Positions 1 to 8,966 of a stretch of DNA of 64,000 bases are shown one piece after another. The position numbers and the translations under genes are program-made. The stretch comes from Paracidovorax avenae ATCC 19860 (GTDB taxonomy: Bacteria > Pseudomonadota > Gammaproteobacteria > Burkholderiales > Burkholderiaceae_C). The notes under the pieces were generated by a model. That model worked only from the letters and a program-made list of their open reading frames with translations, was not told where the DNA came from and ran no database searches. The DNA lies in NCBI RefSeq assembly GCF_000176855.2, contig NC_015138.1:4526001-4590000 (forward strand), in the 5' to 3' direction. Position 1 is the first letter of the stretch, and every line of letters begins with the position of its first letter.

Positions 1-1
1 C

Positions 2-154
2 CACCAGCCGAACTACGACGCCATGATCGAGTGCCTGCCCAGCTGCCTCGGCCCGGGCGAGAAGCCACGCCACGCCCCCGTCACGTCCGGCGACCACCTC
101 ACGTCCAAGTTCGTCAAGCAGACCACGTTCGGCGGCACCAAGGCCGCGGCCTGA
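2..154 (+). CDS. 2OG-Fe(II) oxygenase, isopenicillin N synthase-like (C-terminal fragment)
   Basis: Only the last 50 codons lie in the window; the gene starts upstream of base 1. The visible tail contains NYDAMIECLPSC followed by a PVTSGDHL segment. This resembles the C-terminal end of isopenicillin-N-synthase-like non-haem iron oxygenases, where a Y-x-PVTxGEHL stretch is typical. The catalytic HxD...H and 2-oxoglutarate-binding residues are outside the window, so activity cannot be judged. The stop codon overlaps the next start (TGATG at 152-156), so the gene is translationally coupled to the VOC gene and forms the visible front of the importer operon. The family call rests on a short segment and is tentative. 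Confidence 0.55.
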   Translation, partial: HQPNYDAMIECLPSCLGPGEKPRHAPVTSGDHLTSKFVKQTTFGGTKAAA

Positions 155-558
155 TGGCGCGGGCACCCGGCATGGCGCACCTTTCCTATGTCAACGTCTT
201 CGCGCGGGACGTGGTCGCCCTCAGCGGCTTCTACCAGCACGTGTTCGGCTTTCCAGAAATCGAAGCGATCCGCTCGCCCATCTTCCGCGGGCTGGATACC
301 GGGCGCAGCAGCCTGGGCTTCAATGCGCTGGATGCCTACGGTCTGCTGGGGCTGTCCGACCATTCGGACACGCGGGGCGTGAAGTTCCTGCTCAACATCG
401 ATGTCGATAGCCGCGACGCCGTGGACCGCACGGTGCCCGTCGCCGTCGCGGCAGGCGCGACGCTGGTCAAGCCGCCCTACGAGACCTACTACCACTGGTA
501 CCAGGCCGTCCTGCTCGATCCCGAGGGCAATGTGTTCCGCATCAATTTCATGCTGTGA
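154..558 (+). CDS. VOC (glyoxalase/bleomycin resistance fold) protein
   Basis: This 134-residue protein has the vicinal-oxygen-chelate pattern. An N-terminal strand MAHLSYVNVFARD carries a candidate metal-ligand His (residue 9). The C-terminal VLLDPEGNVFRI strand carries the matching acidic ligand. VOC proteins include glyoxalases, ring-cleavage dioxygenases and resistance proteins, and nothing here singles out one reaction. The ATG at 154 is chosen because it overlaps the preceding stop (TGATG) and places the first beta strand at the N-terminus; an in-frame extension upstream to base 31 lies inside the oxygenase gene. Its place between an oxygenase and an importer suggests it acts on the imported compound or its oxidation product. 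Confidence 0.8.
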   Translation: MARAPGMAHLSYVNVFARDVVALSGFYQHVFGFPEIEAIRSPIFRGLDTGRSSLGFNALDAYGLLGLSDHSDTRGVKFLLNIDVDSRDAVDRTVPVAVAAGATLVKPPYETYYHWYQAVLLDPEGNVFRINFML

Positions 559-626
559 CGGCCCGCGCCGCCACAGCTTCCAGGCCCGCCCCCCACGCCC
601 CACCGCCTTCGCAAGAAAGGTCCCGA

Positions 627-1733
627 ATGCCACGCTCCCTGACGCGCTTCTCCGCCCTGGCCGCGATCGCCTGCACCGCGATTGCTGCCGCCACCGCAGC
701 CCAGGCACAGCAGCCGGATGGAGGCTTCACCCTCAAGGGCAAGCCGGTGATCGCGATGCTGTATTACGGCCCCAGGAACGACGGCGGCTGGACGCAGGCC
801 CTCGACGAAGCCCGCGTGAAGATCGAAGCCGCGCTCGGGCTGAAAGTGCAGTTCGTCGAGAACATCTCCGAGGACGCCTCGGTGATCAAGCCGGCCGCCG
901 AGCGCTTCATATCGCGCGGCGCCAACATCGTGATCGGCACCGCATTCGGCCACTCCGACTCGTTCAAGGACCTGGCCGCCAGGCACCCGGACGTGGCCTT
1001 CCTCAATGCCTCGGGCACCACCAACGGGCCCAACCTCGAGTCCTTCTACGGCCGCACCTATGAAAGCCAGTACCTGTGCGGCATGGCCGCCGGCGCGGCC
1101 AGCAAGACGGGCAAGCTCGGCTTCGTGGCGGCCAACCCCTTCGGCGTGGTGAACTGGACCATCAACGCCTACGCGCTGGGCGCGCAGAAGATGAACCCGA
1201 ACGCCACGGTCAACGTGATCTACACCGGGAGCTGGAACGATCCCGTGAAGGAGCGCGCCGCGGCCTCGGCGCTCATCGACCAGGGGGCCGACGTGATCGG
1301 ACAGCACGTGGACAGCCCCACGCCCCAGATCGTCGCCCAGGAGCGCGGCGTCCACGGAACGGGCCACCACCGCGACCTGCGGCAGTTCGCGCCCAAGGCC
1401 ACGCTGTGCTCCTCCGTGTGGGTGTGGGACAAGTTCCTGATCCCCGAGATCCGGAAGATCATCGCCGGCGGCTGGAAGCCCGCGCCCTATGGCGCCTTCA
1501 TCCCGATGAGCGGCGGCGGCACCGACATCGCCGGATTCGGCCCGGCGGTGCCGCCCGACAAGGTCAAGGTGATCCTGGCCGAGCGCGACGCCCTGCTCAA
1601 GGGCAAGCAGATCTTCGCGGGCCCCCTGAAGGACCGCGACGGCAAGGAGCGCGTCGCCGCGGGCGCAGTGCTGCCGGATGCCGATCTCTGGAAGATGGAC
1701 TGGTTCGTCAAGGGCGTGGTCACGCAGAAGTGA
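627..1733 (+). CDS. BMP-family ABC transporter substrate-binding protein
   Basis: This 368-residue periplasmic binding protein is of the basic membrane protein (Med/PnrA/NupN-like) type. A signal peptide with an Ala-rich core (residues about 6-26, ending AQAQ) is followed by the mature domain. Family-typical stretches are VIAMLYYGPRNDGGW near the start and HGTGHHRDLRQFAPKA then SSVWVWDKF past the middle. The start at 627 follows an AGAAAGG ribosome site. BMP proteins usually bind nucleosides or related purine/pyrimidine compounds, so a nucleobase-like ligand is a reasonable guess only. The downstream genes supply the matching double ATPase and two permeases, so the importer is complete. Confidence 0.93.
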   Translation: MPRSLTRFSALAAIACTAIAAATAAQAQQPDGGFTLKGKPVIAMLYYGPRNDGGWTQALDEARVKIEAALGLKVQFVENISEDASVIKPAAERFISRGANIVIGTAFGHSDSFKDLAARHPDVAFLNASGTTNGPNLESFYGRTYESQYLCGMAAGAASKTGKLGFVAANPFGVVNWTINAYALGAQKMNPNATVNVIYTGSWNDPVKERAAASALIDQGADVIGQHVDSPTPQIVAQERGVHGTGHHRDLRQFAPKATLCSSVWVWDKFLIPEIRKIIAGGWKPAPYGAFIPMSGGGTDIAGFGPAVPPDKVKVILAERDALLKGKQIFAGPLKDRDGKERVAAGAVLPDADLWKMDWFVKGVVTQK

Positions 1734-1735
1734 CC

Positions 1736-3244
1736 ATGGCCAGCGCACTCGAGCTGCGGAGCATCCGCAAGAGTTTCGACGGCTTCGTCGCACTGGACGA
1801 CGCGCACTTCCATGCACGCTGGGGAGAAGTGCATGCCCTGCTGGGCGAAAACGGCGCGGGCAAGTCCTCGCTGATGAACATCGCCGCCGGGCTCTATGCC
1901 CCCGAGCAGGGCGATATGCTGGTGGACGACAACGCCGTGCGGCTGGCCGGCCCGCGGGACGCGGCGCGGCACCGCATCGGCATGGTGCACCAGCACTTCA
2001 AGCTCGTGCGCCCCTTCACCGCGGCGCAGAACATTCTCCTCGGACTGCCTGCCGAGGAACTCGGCCACCGGCAGCAGCTGGCCGCGCTGGAAGAACGCAT
2101 CCGCATCCAGGCCGGGGCACTGGGCTTCGACATCGATCCCCGCCAGCGCGTGGACAGCCTGTCCATCGCCGAACAGCAGCGCGTGGAGATCCTCAAAGTG
2201 CTGCTGGCGGGCGCGCGCATCCTGATCCTGGACGAGCCCACCGCCGTGCTCACCGACCAGGAGGCCGCGCGCCTGCTGGGCACCATGCGCGAGCTGGCAT
2301 CGCAGGGCTGCGCGGTGGTGCTGGTCACGCACCGCATGGCCGACGTGAAGGCCTACGCCGACCGCGTGACCGTCATGCGCGGCGGGCGGACGGTGGCCAC
2401 CGTGGATCCGCGCACCACCTCGGCCGAGGAACTCGTGCGCATGACGGTGGGCGCAGCGCCCCCGCGCGAGGCCCGCACGCGCAGCGCCCCGGGTGCGGCG
2501 TGCCTGTCGCTGCGCGCCCTCTCCACGCCTGTGCGGGGCGGCCGGCAGGCACTCGCCGGCGTGACGCTGGATGTGCATGCGGGCGAGATCTACGGCATTG
2601 CCGGCGTGGGGGGCAATGGCCAGGGCGAACTGGCCGGCGCCATCATGGGCCTGCCCATCGAGACCTCGGGCGACATCGCCCTCGCCGGGTTCGGCGACCT
2701 GCGCAAGAAGACAGCCACGGCACGCCGGGCCGCGGGGCTGGCCTGCATCCCGGCCGACCGCTACAGCCACGCGCTGGCAGGCGGCCTCTCGATCGCGGAG
2801 AACTTCGCCATCGGCCAGGTCCACAACGGACGGTACGGCACGCCCTGGTGGGTGCGCCGCGGCACGATCGACCAGGAGGCCCGCGAAGCGGTCGCCGCCT
2901 TCGACGTGCAGGGGGTGCGCTCCCTCTCGCAGAAGGCCGCACTGCTCTCGGGAGGCAATGCGCAGAAGCTGGTGATCGCGCGCGAGTTCAGCAAGCAGCC
3001 CCGCTTCATCCTGGCGCACAGCCCCAGCCGGGGCCTGGACGTGCGTGCGGCCGCCCAGGTGCACGAGCGGCTGCGGGCGGCGCGCGATGCCGGCGCCGCG
3101 GTGCTGCTCATCAGCGAAGACCTGGACGAGGTGATGTCCCTGTCCGACCGCATCGGCGTGATGGCCGGCGGACGCATCGTGGCCGAATTCGATCCCGCCG
3201 CGGACCGCCAGGCCATCGGCCGGGCCATGGTGCACCATGACTGA
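1736..3244 (+). CDS. ABC transporter, double ATP-binding subunit (BMP/Nup-type importer)
   Basis: This 502-residue cytoplasmic ATPase has two ABC domains. The first has a canonical Walker A (GENGAGKSS, residues about 37-45), a Q-loop region MVHQHFKL, a signature-like LSIAEQQRVEI and Walker B ILILDEPTAV. The second has the degenerate Walker A GVGGNGQGEL that is normal in this sugar/nucleoside subclass, and a clear LSGGNAQKLVIARE signature. It begins two bases after the binding-protein stop and its end overlaps the first permease start by eight bases. This is the layout of NupO/YufO-type systems, so it should power import with the neighbouring permeases. Confidence 0.95.
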   Translation: MASALELRSIRKSFDGFVALDDAHFHARWGEVHALLGENGAGKSSLMNIAAGLYAPEQGDMLVDDNAVRLAGPRDAARHRIGMVHQHFKLVRPFTAAQNILLGLPAEELGHRQQLAALEERIRIQAGALGFDIDPRQRVDSLSIAEQQRVEILKVLLAGARILILDEPTAVLTDQEAARLLGTMRELASQGCAVVLVTHRMADVKAYADRVTVMRGGRTVATVDPRTTSAEELVRMTVGAAPPREARTRSAPGAACLSLRALSTPVRGGRQALAGVTLDVHAGEIYGIAGVGGNGQGELAGAIMGLPIETSGDIALAGFGDLRKKTATARRAAGLACIPADRYSHALAGGLSIAENFAIGQVHNGRYGTPWWVRRGTIDQEAREAVAAFDVQGVRSLSQKAALLSGGNAQKLVIAREFSKQPRFILAHSPSRGLDVRAAAQVHERLRAARDAGAAVLLISEDLDEVMSLSDRIGVMAGGRIVAEFDPAADRQAIGRAMVHHD

Positions 3245-4346
3245 AGTCGCACTCTCCCCTCCTGCCGCCGGGCGCCCGCAACCGCTGGCGAGCCGCCGCT
3301 ACACGCTCGAGATCCGCCAGCAGATGCCGCTGCCGAGGCAGGCCCTGGTCCTGGCGATGGCCGTGTTCGCCGGACTGGCCCTGTCCGGGCTGATCCTGGT
3401 GGCCGCCGGCGTTCCCGCGCGCGAGCTGTTCAACGAGTTCATCGTGAGCACGCTGTTCGACCTGCAGAGCCTGCAGGCCGTGCTGTTCCAGGCGGCCCCG
3501 ATGATCATGATCGGCCTGGCCGCATCGATCGCCTTCCGGGCGCGGTTCTGGAACCTGGGGCTCGAGGGGCAGATGGTCTGGGGCGCGATCGCCGCGACCT
3601 CCCTCTCGCTGTACGACATCGGCCCGCCCGCGCTGCGCCTGCCGCTCATGGCCCTGGCCGCACTCGCCGGCGGCCTGCTCTGGGCCGCAGGGCCCGCGCT
3701 GCTCAAGCTGCGCCTCAGGGTCAACGAGATCATCTCCACGCTCATGCTCAACTACATCGCCGGCAATTTCCTGCTGCACCTGGTGTACGGCGCATGGAAG
3801 GATCCTAAGGACTCCTTTCCCTACTCGCCGCAGTTCCGCAGCTTCGAACGCCTGCCCGAATTCCTCGGGCCCTCGGGCGTGGCCGTCCTGCTGTCGCTGC
3901 TGGCGATGGCGCTGGCATGGTGGTTCGTGCAGGCCAGCCGCGCGGGCCTGTACCTGCGCTTCGTCGATGCGAATCCCCGCATGGCGCAGGCCGTGGGGGT
4001 TCCGGTGCGCACCGTCATCCTCGGCACGGTGCTCGGATCGGGCGCGCTGGCCGGGCTGGGCGGCTTCCTGGTGGCGGCCGGGCAGGAGGGACGGCTCACC
4101 CAGTCCTTCTACCAGGGCTACGGCTTCTCGGGCATCCTGATCGCGTTCCTGGCACGCAACCATCCCGTGGCCGCCGCCGTCGTCGCCGTGCTCGTGGCCA
4201 CGCTCTTCGTGGCGGGGCGCAACCTGCAGGTCTTCTACCAGATCCCGTTCTCGATGGTGCAGCTGATCCAGGCCATCATCGTGGTCAGCGTGGCGTCGTC
4301 CGATTTCTTCATCCGCCACCGGCTGCGCCGCGTGGCATCGTCCTGA
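3237..4346 (+). CDS. ABC transporter permease 1 (BMP/Nup-type importer)
   Basis: A 369-residue inner-membrane protein with about eight hydrophobic segments, beginning after a 35-residue polar N-terminus. The GLEGQMVWGAI stretch and the NEIISTLMLNYIAGN loop are typical of the branched-chain/BPD-like permeases paired with BMP binding proteins (NupP/YufP type). The start overlaps the end of the ATPase gene by eight bases, indicating translational coupling. It should form a heterodimeric channel with the permease encoded 17 bases downstream. Confidence 0.94.
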   Translation: MTEVALSPPAAGRPQPLASRRYTLEIRQQMPLPRQALVLAMAVFAGLALSGLILVAAGVPARELFNEFIVSTLFDLQSLQAVLFQAAPMIMIGLAASIAFRARFWNLGLEGQMVWGAIAATSLSLYDIGPPALRLPLMALAALAGGLLWAAGPALLKLRLRVNEIISTLMLNYIAGNFLLHLVYGAWKDPKDSFPYSPQFRSFERLPEFLGPSGVAVLLSLLAMALAWWFVQASRAGLYLRFVDANPRMAQAVGVPVRTVILGTVLGSGALAGLGGFLVAAGQEGRLTQSFYQGYGFSGILIAFLARNHPVAAAVVAVLVATLFVAGRNLQVFYQIPFSMVQLIQAIIVVSVASSDFFIRHRLRRVASS

Positions 4347-4362
4347 CCGCCGGGAATCCGCC

Positions 4363-5289
4363 ATGGACCTGTTCACGCACTGGATCGGCAGCATCCCCGA
4401 TTTCGCGGTGCCCTATGCCCTGGCCGCACTGGGCCTGATCATCGCGGAACGCGCGGGCGTGCTCTCGCTGGGAGCGGAGGGCCTGATGCTGGTCGGCGCG
4501 CTCTCCGCGATCGGAGCGCAGCTCGCGTTCGGGGCCACGGGCGTTTCGCTGGTGCTGGCCATGATGGCGGCGGCCCTGGTGTCGGTGCTGTTCGCGGTGA
4601 TGGTGGTGTGGCTGCGCATCAACCAGGTCATCGCCGGCCTGGCGCTGGTGTTCTTCTGCCAGGGCCTCACCAGCCTCGTGGGCACGCTGATGGGCTGGAC
4701 CAACCAGCCGGTGACCTCCGCAGGCCCCGTTCCCCTGGGCCCGCTCGCGCAGTTGCCCGTGCTGGGCCGGCTGCTGTCGCAGAACGCGGTGGCCTACCTC
4801 ACGCCGCTGGTCTTCTGGGCCGCGGTGTACTACCTGCAGCACACCACCTCGGGCCTGCGCCTGCGCGCCGTGGGCGAGAACCCCCAGGCCGCCGATGCGG
4901 CCGGCATTCCGGTCGCGGCCTACCGCTTCGCGGCGGTGGTGGCGGGCGCGGCCCTGGTGGGCCTGGCAGGCGCCTACCTGTCCCTGCTCTCGACCAAGCT
5001 CTGGATCGCCGGCATGACCGGCGGGCGCGGCTGGATCGCGGTGGGCCTGGTGATCTTCGCGCGCTGGTCGCCCTGGAAAGCGCTGGGCGGCGCACTGCTG
5101 TTCGGCTGCATCGAGGCCTTGATACCGCAGCTGGCGGCCGCGGGCGTGCGCCTGCCGCAGTACTTCGTGCTGATGACCCCCTACGCCGTCACGCTGGCCG
5201 TGATGGTCTGGGTGGCGCTCGGCCGCAGCCGCATCGACGGCGAGCCCGGAGCCCTCGGAGAGCCTTACGTGAGAGAGGAACGACGATGA
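4363..5289 (+). CDS. ABC transporter permease 2 (BMP/Nup-type importer)
   Basis: A 308-residue membrane protein of the NupQ/YufQ type. The family hallmark LIIAERAGVLSLGAEGLMLVG lies in the first 50 residues, followed by multiple hydrophobic helices. The internal INQVIAGLAL stretch corresponds to the cytoplasmic coupling region. It ends with an ATGA overlap (5286-5289) into the cysteine hydrolase. The tight overlap suggests the hydrolase is co-expressed with the importer and probably acts on its cargo. Confidence 0.94.
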   Translation: MDLFTHWIGSIPDFAVPYALAALGLIIAERAGVLSLGAEGLMLVGALSAIGAQLAFGATGVSLVLAMMAAALVSVLFAVMVVWLRINQVIAGLALVFFCQGLTSLVGTLMGWTNQPVTSAGPVPLGPLAQLPVLGRLLSQNAVAYLTPLVFWAAVYYLQHTTSGLRLRAVGENPQAADAAGIPVAAYRFAAVVAGAALVGLAGAYLSLLSTKLWIAGMTGGRGWIAVGLVIFARWSPWKALGGALLFGCIEALIPQLAAAGVRLPQYFVLMTPYAVTLAVMVWVALGRSRIDGEPGALGEPYVREERR

Positions 5290-5996
5290 AAGCCTGGATC
5301 TACGGCAAAGAGCGCGAGCTGGACGGCGGGCATTTCGCCGACTACCTGGATCCGGCGACCACCGCGGTGGTTTCCATCGACATGCACCGGGGGCACCTGG
5401 AAGACGGCCCGGACTGCCCCTGCCCCGCCCCGAGGGCCCGCGACGTGGTGGCACCCATCGATGCCTTCCACGACCAGGCCCGCGCATCCGGCGTGCGCAT
5501 CGTGCACGTCAAGTCGGTGCTGCGGCCCGGCGGCGAGGACGACCTGCACGGCATTCCCGCCGCCTGGCGCCGCACCTTTCCGCTCCACGTGGGCGACATT
5601 CCCAATGCCGGCGCGCATGCACTCGAAGGCAGCCGCTGGACCGAATGGGTCACCCGCGTGGAGCCCGGCGACCTGCGCGTGGAGAACAAGCGCCGCCTCT
5701 CGGCCTTCTACCCCACGGACCTGGACTTCCTGCTGCGCAACCAGCGCATCACGACGGTGGTGCTCGATGGGGGGTTCACGGACTGCTGCGTGCTGAATAC
5801 CGCCTTCGATGCCAACAACCACAACTACCGCGTGGTCGTGCTGCGCGACCTGGTGCGCGGCACCGACGACCACCTGGAGGGCGCCGCGCTGGCCATGGTG
5901 TCGCTGCACCTGGGCCTGGTGATGGATTCGGCCGAACTGCTGCGCGTGTGGCAGCAACGGCGCATCGCTGCCGCCAGCGCGATCGCCGTGGACTGA
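5286..5996 (+). CDS. Isochorismatase-like cysteine hydrolase
   Basis: A 236-residue enzyme of the isochorismatase-like superfamily. The three expected catalytic residues are visible: Asp in VVSIDMHRGHL, Lys in ENKRRLSAFYPTDLD, and Cys in GGFTDCCVLNTAFDA, which also carries the characteristic cis-peptide turn. Members cleave amides, carbamoyl groups or vinyl ethers (nicotinamidase, N-carbamoylsarcosine amidase, ureidoacrylate hydrolase RutB), and the sequence alone does not decide between them. The start overlaps the permease stop as ATGA. Position at the end of an importer operon argues for hydrolysis of an imported nitrogen compound. Its gene converges on tyrS 22 bases away. Confidence 0.9.
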   Translation: MKAWIYGKERELDGGHFADYLDPATTAVVSIDMHRGHLEDGPDCPCPAPRARDVVAPIDAFHDQARASGVRIVHVKSVLRPGGEDDLHGIPAAWRRTFPLHVGDIPNAGAHALEGSRWTEWVTRVEPGDLRVENKRRLSAFYPTDLDFLLRNQRITTVVLDGGFTDCCVLNTAFDANNHNYRVVVLRDLVRGTDDHLEGAALAMVSLHLGLVMDSAELLRVWQQRRIAAASAIAVD

Positions 5997-6018
5997 ACGG
6001 CCCCCGCCCCTTCCGTGC

Positions 6019-7254
6019 TCAGGCGCCCAGCGCAACCCGGGCGAACTTGCGCTTCCCCACCTGCAGGACGTAGGTACCTGCGTCCAGCTTCAGGCCCCTG
6101 TCGCTGACCACGGCGCCATCCACCCGCACGCCGCCGCCGTCGATCAGGCGGTTGGCCTCGCTGGTCGAGGGGGCGAGGTTGGCCTGCTTGAGCAGCGCCC
6201 CGATGCCCAGGGGCGCGCCACCCAGCGACACCTCGGGGATCTCGTCCGGCACGCCGCCCTTGCTGCGGTTGGCGAAATCGGCCTCGGCCGCATCGGCCGC
6301 GGCGGCGCTGTGGAAGCGCGTGGTGATTTCCCTGGCCAGCATCACCTTGGCGTCCTTGGGATTGCGCCCGCCCTCGACCTCCTGGCGCAGCGCGGCGATC
6401 TCCGCCAGCGACTTGAACGACAGCAGCGTGTACCAGTCCCACATCAGGTCGTCCGAGATGGACAGCACCTTGGCGAACATGGTGTTGGCGTCTTCGGTGA
6501 TGCCGATGTAGTTGTTCTTGGACTTGGACATCTTGTCCACGCCGTCCAGCCCCACCAGCAGCGGCATCGTCAGGATGCACTGCGGCTCCTGCCCGTACTC
6601 CTGCTGCAGGTGGCGCCCCATCAGCAGGTTGAACTTCTGGTCGGTGCCGCCCAGCTCCAGGTCGCTCTTGAGCGCGACGGAGTCATAGCCTTGCAGCAGC
6701 GGGTAGAGGAATTCGTGCAGGCTGATCGAGCTGCCGTCGGTGAAGCGCTGGTGGAAGTCGTTGCGCTCCATCATCCGTGCCACCGTGTACTTGGCGGCCA
6801 GCTGGATCATGCCCGCGGCGCCCAGGGGCTCGCTCCATTCGCTGTTGTAGCGGATCTCGGTGCGCGCCGGGTCCAGCACCTTGGCGGCCTGGGTGTAGTA
6901 GGTCTCGGCGTTGATCTTGATCTGCTCGGGGGTGAGCGGCGGGCGCGTGGTGTTGCGGCCGGAGGGGTCGCCGATCAGCGTGGTGAAGTCGCCGATCAGG
7001 AAGATCACCTGGTGCCCCAGGTCCTGCAGCTGGCGCATCTTGTTGAGCACCACCGTGTGGCCGATGTGGATGTCCGGCGCCGTGGGGTCCAGGCCCAGCT
7101 TGATGCGCAGCGGGACACCCGTCGCCTCGGAGCGCGCGAGCTTGCGCGTCCACTCCTCCCGGGGCAGCAGTTCGTCGGTCCCGCGCAACGACACCTCCAG
7201 CGCCCGTCCTACACCATCGGTGACCGGGAATGTTGTAACAGCGGATTGATTCAT
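6019..7254 (-). CDS. tyrS: Tyrosine--tRNA ligase
   Basis: A 411-residue class I aminoacyl-tRNA synthetase that charges tRNA-Tyr. The HIGH signature is present ([15 protein letters not shown], about residues 50-65), as is the KMSKS loop ([10 protein letters not shown]). The [13 protein letters not shown] stretch belongs to the tyrosine-binding pocket region, and a C-terminal S4-type RNA-binding domain occupies about the last 65 residues. The ATG at 7254 (MNQSAVTTF) is preferred over an upstream in-frame extension to 7305, which would run into the divergent promoter region; no strong ribosome site is visible for either. Single gene, divergent from the M23 peptidase. Confidence 0.96.
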   Translation of the reverse strand: MNQSAVTTFPVTDGVGRALEVSLRGTDELLPREEWTRKLARSEATGVPLRIKLGLDPTAPDIHIGHTVVLNKMRQLQDLGHQVIFLIGDFTTLIGDPSGRNTTRPPLTPEQIKINAETYYTQAAKVLDPARTEIRYNSEWSEPLGAAGMIQLAAKYTVARMMERNDFHQRFTDGSSISLHEFLYPLLQGYDSVALKSDLELGGTDQKFNLLMGRHLQQEYGQEPQCILTMPLLVGLDGVDKMSKSKNNYIGITEDANTMFAKVLSISDDLMWDWYTLLSFKSLAEIAALRQEVEGGRNPKDAKVMLAREITTRFHSAAAADAAEADFANRSKGGVPDEIPEVSLGGAPLGIGALLKQANLAPSTSEANRLIDGGGVRVDGAVVSDRGLKLDAGTYVLQVGKRKFARVALGA

Positions 7255-7388
7255 AAGGGTTTTATCGGGTTCGGCGGGTAGGTCGGTGGCTATACTTCCT
7301 GCCACCTTTGCAGCGGCGAATTCTAGTGCGCCCGCCGGTTACGCCTTCCGGCCCGGTGACTGCCGCTGCAACCACGGACATTCCTCGC

Positions 7389-8798
7389 ATGCCGCCTTCA
7401 TGGGCCCGCATGCGCTTCACCCTGGGGTACAGACTCTTGAACAACGGCTTGACATCCGCCGGCCTTGCATTGCTGGATCGGCTCTCGCGCTTTGCCCAGA
7501 CCCATCCCAAACGCATCACCGCCGCGGTCGCGGCCGTCCTGCTCACCGGCGGAGGTGGCGCCTTCGCCGTGGCGTCGTTCGCTCCCGATCCGGGCGACCT
7601 GCCCCGCACCACCGTCGAGTATCCGGTCGAGTCCCTCGCGGGCGACCGGCCACTGTCCGCGCTGGTGGACATTCCCAGCTACTCCCTCTACCGCACCGAC
7701 CAGACCCGCAGCAGCGACACGGCCGAGGCCATCCTGCAGCGCCTGGGCGTGGCCGACCCCGAGGCCGCCGCGTTCCTGCGCAGCGACGGCCAGGTGCGCC
7801 AGACCCTGCTGGGCCGCGGCGGCCGTTCGGTCTCCGCCGAAACCACCGAGGACCACCGGCTCGTCAAGCTCACGGCGCGCTGGGTACAGGACGACAGCGG
7901 CAACTTCCGCCGCCTCGTGGTCGAGCGCCAGGGCAACACGTTCGCCTCGCGCATCGAGACGGCGCCCCTCACCGTGGGCAACCGCCTGGCCGGCGGCATC
8001 ATCCGCAGTTCGCTCTTCGCGGCCACCGATGCCTCCAACATCCCGGACGGCGTGGCCATCCAGCTGGCGGAAGTCTTCTCCAGCAACATCGACTTCCACC
8101 GGGCGCTGCGCAAGGAAGACCGCTTCTCGGTGGTCTACGAGACGCTCGAGGCCGACGGCGAACCGCTGCGCAGCGGGCGCGTGCTCAGCGCCGAGTTCCA
8201 CAACAACGGCAAGACCTACGATGCCGTCTGGTTCCAGGAGCCGGGTGCGGCCAAGGGCTCGTACTACACGCTGGAAGGCGAGAGCATGCGCCGCGCCTAC
8301 CTCGCCTCGCCGGTGGAGTTCTCGCGCGTGACCAGCGGCTTCAAGATGCGCTTCCATCCCATCCTGCAGAAGTGGCGCGCCCACCTGGGCACGGATTTCG
8401 CCGCGCCCACCGGCACGGCCGTGCGCACCGTCGGCGACGGCACGGTGGACTTCGCCGGCGTGCAGAACGGCTACGGGAACGTCATCTACATCAAGCACAA
8501 CAACCAGCACGTGACGGTGTATGCACACCTGAGCCGCATCGACGTGCGCAAGGGCCAGGCCGTGGAGCAGGGCCAGACCATCGGTGCCGTCGGCGCGACG
8601 GGCTGGGCGACCGGGCCCCACCTCCACTTCGAGTCGCGCGTGAACGGCCAGCACCAGGATCCGATGGTGCTCGCGCAGCAGAGCGCGGCGGCCCAGCCCG
8701 TCTCGGCCGCCTCGCGCGCCGCGTTCGACCGCCTGGCCTCGAACATGCGCGTGCAACTGGCCTCGGCTGCGCAGGTGCAGCAGGCCAGCGCGCAATAG
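7389..8798 (+). CDS. M23-family murein metallopeptidase (LytM domain)
   Basis: A 469-residue membrane-anchored endopeptidase. A hydrophobic anchor (ITAAVAAVLLTGGGGAFAV, near residues 38-57) precedes a long periplasmic region and a C-terminal LytM domain. All zinc and catalytic residues are visible: HLGTDF (His and Asp), YAHLS, and PHLHFE (HxH). It is therefore predicted active on peptide crosslinks of peptidoglycan rather than a degenerate NlpD/EnvC activator. The ATG at 7389 is favoured; a TTG at 7308 is in frame but weak. Copy A of the structured repeat begins six bases after the stop. anmK follows, so two cell-wall turnover genes are adjacent. Confidence 0.92.
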   Translation: MPPSWARMRFTLGYRLLNNGLTSAGLALLDRLSRFAQTHPKRITAAVAAVLLTGGGGAFAVASFAPDPGDLPRTTVEYPVESLAGDRPLSALVDIPSYSLYRTDQTRSSDTAEAILQRLGVADPEAAAFLRSDGQVRQTLLGRGGRSVSAETTEDHRLVKLTARWVQDDSGNFRRLVVERQGNTFASRIETAPLTVGNRLAGGIIRSSLFAATDASNIPDGVAIQLAEVFSSNIDFHRALRKEDRFSVVYETLEADGEPLRSGRVLSAEFHNNGKTYDAVWFQEPGAAKGSYYTLEGESMRRAYLASPVEFSRVTSGFKMRFHPILQKWRAHLGTDFAAPTGTAVRTVGDGTVDFAGVQNGYGNVIYIKHNNQHVTVYAHLSRIDVRKGQAVEQGQTIGAVGATGWATGPHLHFESRVNGQHQDPMVLAQQSAAAQPVSAASRAAFDRLASNMRVQLASAAQVQQASAQ

Positions 8799-8803
8799 CA
8801 GGG

Positions 8804-8908
8804 TGCATCCCCCCGAGCGGCTGCGCCGCTTCCCCCTTCTCTCGGCTTCGCCGGGAAGGGGGACGACGCCGACGGCCCGGCAAAGCCGGTTCCGTGGCGT
8901 CTGCTGGT
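8804..8908 (+). repeat. Structured 3'-UTR repeat, copy A
   Basis: A GC-rich element begins six bases after the M23 stop codon. In order it shows a CCCCCCGAG lead, a hairpin AGCGGC-TGC-GCCGCT, a second hairpin with outer stem CCCCCTTC/GAAGGGGG enclosing a TTCG-type loop, a third hairpin CCGGC-AAA-GCCGG, and the tail GGCGTCTGCTGG. The same order recurs in copy B (20824-20934) and partly in copy C (45498-45576). It has no open reading frame of its own. Function is unknown; RNA protection, termination or a mobile REP/MITE-like origin are all possible. Confidence 0.8.
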
Positions 8909-8966
8909 CTCAGGCCGCGCCGGCGTGAAAGCCGCGTCAAGTTTCCCGTCTATCCCGGCCAGCCCC

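Noticed and set aside
7291..7296. TATACT as a possible -10 for the M23 gene
   Set aside because: No acceptable -35 at 16-18 bases; too weak to list as a promoter.
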